Source: JAZRGE01 sp045644025
GTDB taxonomy: Bacteria > Bacillota > Clostridia > Oscillospirales > Acutalibacteraceae
Direction of reading: 5' to 3'
NCBI GenBank assembly: GCA_045644025.1
Contig: JAZRGE010000086.1
Coordinates: forward strand, 1 to 6,107
Length of the DNA stretch: 6,107 nt
This document shows positions 5,976 through 6,107 of the stretch, piece after piece. Made by a program: the position numbers and the translations under genes. A model generated the notes under the pieces. That model did no database searches. It saw only the letters and a program-made list of their open reading frames with translations, and was not told the origin of the DNA. Position 1 is the first letter of the stretch. Each line of letters opens with the position of its first letter.

Positions 5976-6107
5976 TTAATTTTCATACCAATACTTAAAG
6001 CTGTTCATATATTCTGTTTTTTCATAGCACAGAACATATTTGGAAACTGCCGTGAACTCCGAAGCCCTATCGGGAAGGATCTCTCGCACAAACTGGGGCA
6101 GGAATTC
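5976..6107 (-). CDS. C-terminal end of a probable VTC-domain protein (partial)
   Basis: Only the last 43 residues and the TAA stop are inside the window. The frame is open to the window edge and reads EFLPQFVREI ... SEFTAVSKYVLCYEK ... YWYEN. The SKY segment near the C-terminus resembles the conserved end of VTC (tunnel-fold, polyphosphate polymerase-like) domains. The position directly before a DUF4956 gene, 14 bases away, strongly favours that family, since the two are habitual neighbours. In yeast the VTC domain makes polyphosphate from ATP; what the bacterial relatives with DUF4956 make or bind is not settled as far as I know. The identification rests on a short tail and on context, so other families remain possible. 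The gene is cut by the window edge; there is no sign that it is broken. Confidence 0.6.
   Translation of the reverse strand, partial: EFLPQFVREILPDRASEFTAVSKYVLCYEKTEYMNSFKYWYEN

Larger units (their letters stand above)
1632..6107 (-). other. Probable operon: VTC-type / DUF4956 / EAL / GGDEF
   Basis: Four same-strand genes follow each other with junctions of 14 bases, an 8-base overlap and 12 bases. No terminator or promoter-sized gap separates them, and three of the four starts are placed directly on or next to the previous stop. This supports a single transcript whose promoter lies beyond the right edge of the window. mscL follows after 77 bases with its own promoter, but no convincing terminator lies in between, so read-through into mscL up to the terminator at 1078-1047 is possible. 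Confidence 0.85.

Noticed and set aside
6102..6107. Window ends exactly in an EcoRI site (GAATTC), hinting at a cloned fragment end
   Set aside because: Several other GAATTC sites lie inside the window (for example near 2613, 3298 and 3334), so it is not a complete EcoRI fragment. A chance boundary explains it as well.

Overview
The window looks like a piece of chromosome from a Gram-positive anaerobe of the Clostridia (a gut or rumen Firmicutes relative). This is an inference from the purine-rich Shine-Dalgarno sites, the sigma-A-type promoter in front of mscL, the tight gene packing, and a VTC/DUF4956 gene pair followed by GGDEF/EAL genes. No rRNA or other marker is present, so the assignment is tentative. 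I see no mobile element, CRISPR array, tRNA or rRNA.

Layout. Bases 1-991 (+ strand) hold a glycolytic GAPDH gene that lacks only about its first eight codons. It converges on everything else, which lies on the - strand. The convergence zone (992-1086) contains two strong hairpin terminators eight bases apart, one per direction. Next, on the - strand, comes mscL (mechanosensitive channel, 1087-1554), with its own promoter in a 77-base spacer. Upstream of it is a tightly packed run read from right to left: the C-terminal tail of a VTC-type protein (6107-5976), a DUF4956 membrane protein (5961-5290), a PAS/degenerate GGDEF/EAL/PAS phosphodiesterase (5297-3207) and a membrane-bound dCache-HAMP-GGDEF diguanylate cyclase (3194-1632).

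How the genes may work together. The four-gene run has junctions of 14, -8 and 12 bases, so it is almost certainly one transcript with translational coupling. The first two products belong to families that commonly travel together: a VTC (tunnel-fold, polyphosphate-polymerase-like) domain and a DUF4956 four-helix membrane protein. The last two are a predicted c-di-GMP destroyer and a predicted c-di-GMP maker. The simplest reading is a membrane polymer system of unknown product built together with its own c-di-GMP circuit, with an extracytoplasmic sensor on the synthesis side and two PAS domains on the degradation side. The link between c-di-GMP and VTC/DUF4956 is inferred from gene order only. 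mscL may be partly co-transcribed, because no convincing terminator separates it from the operon.
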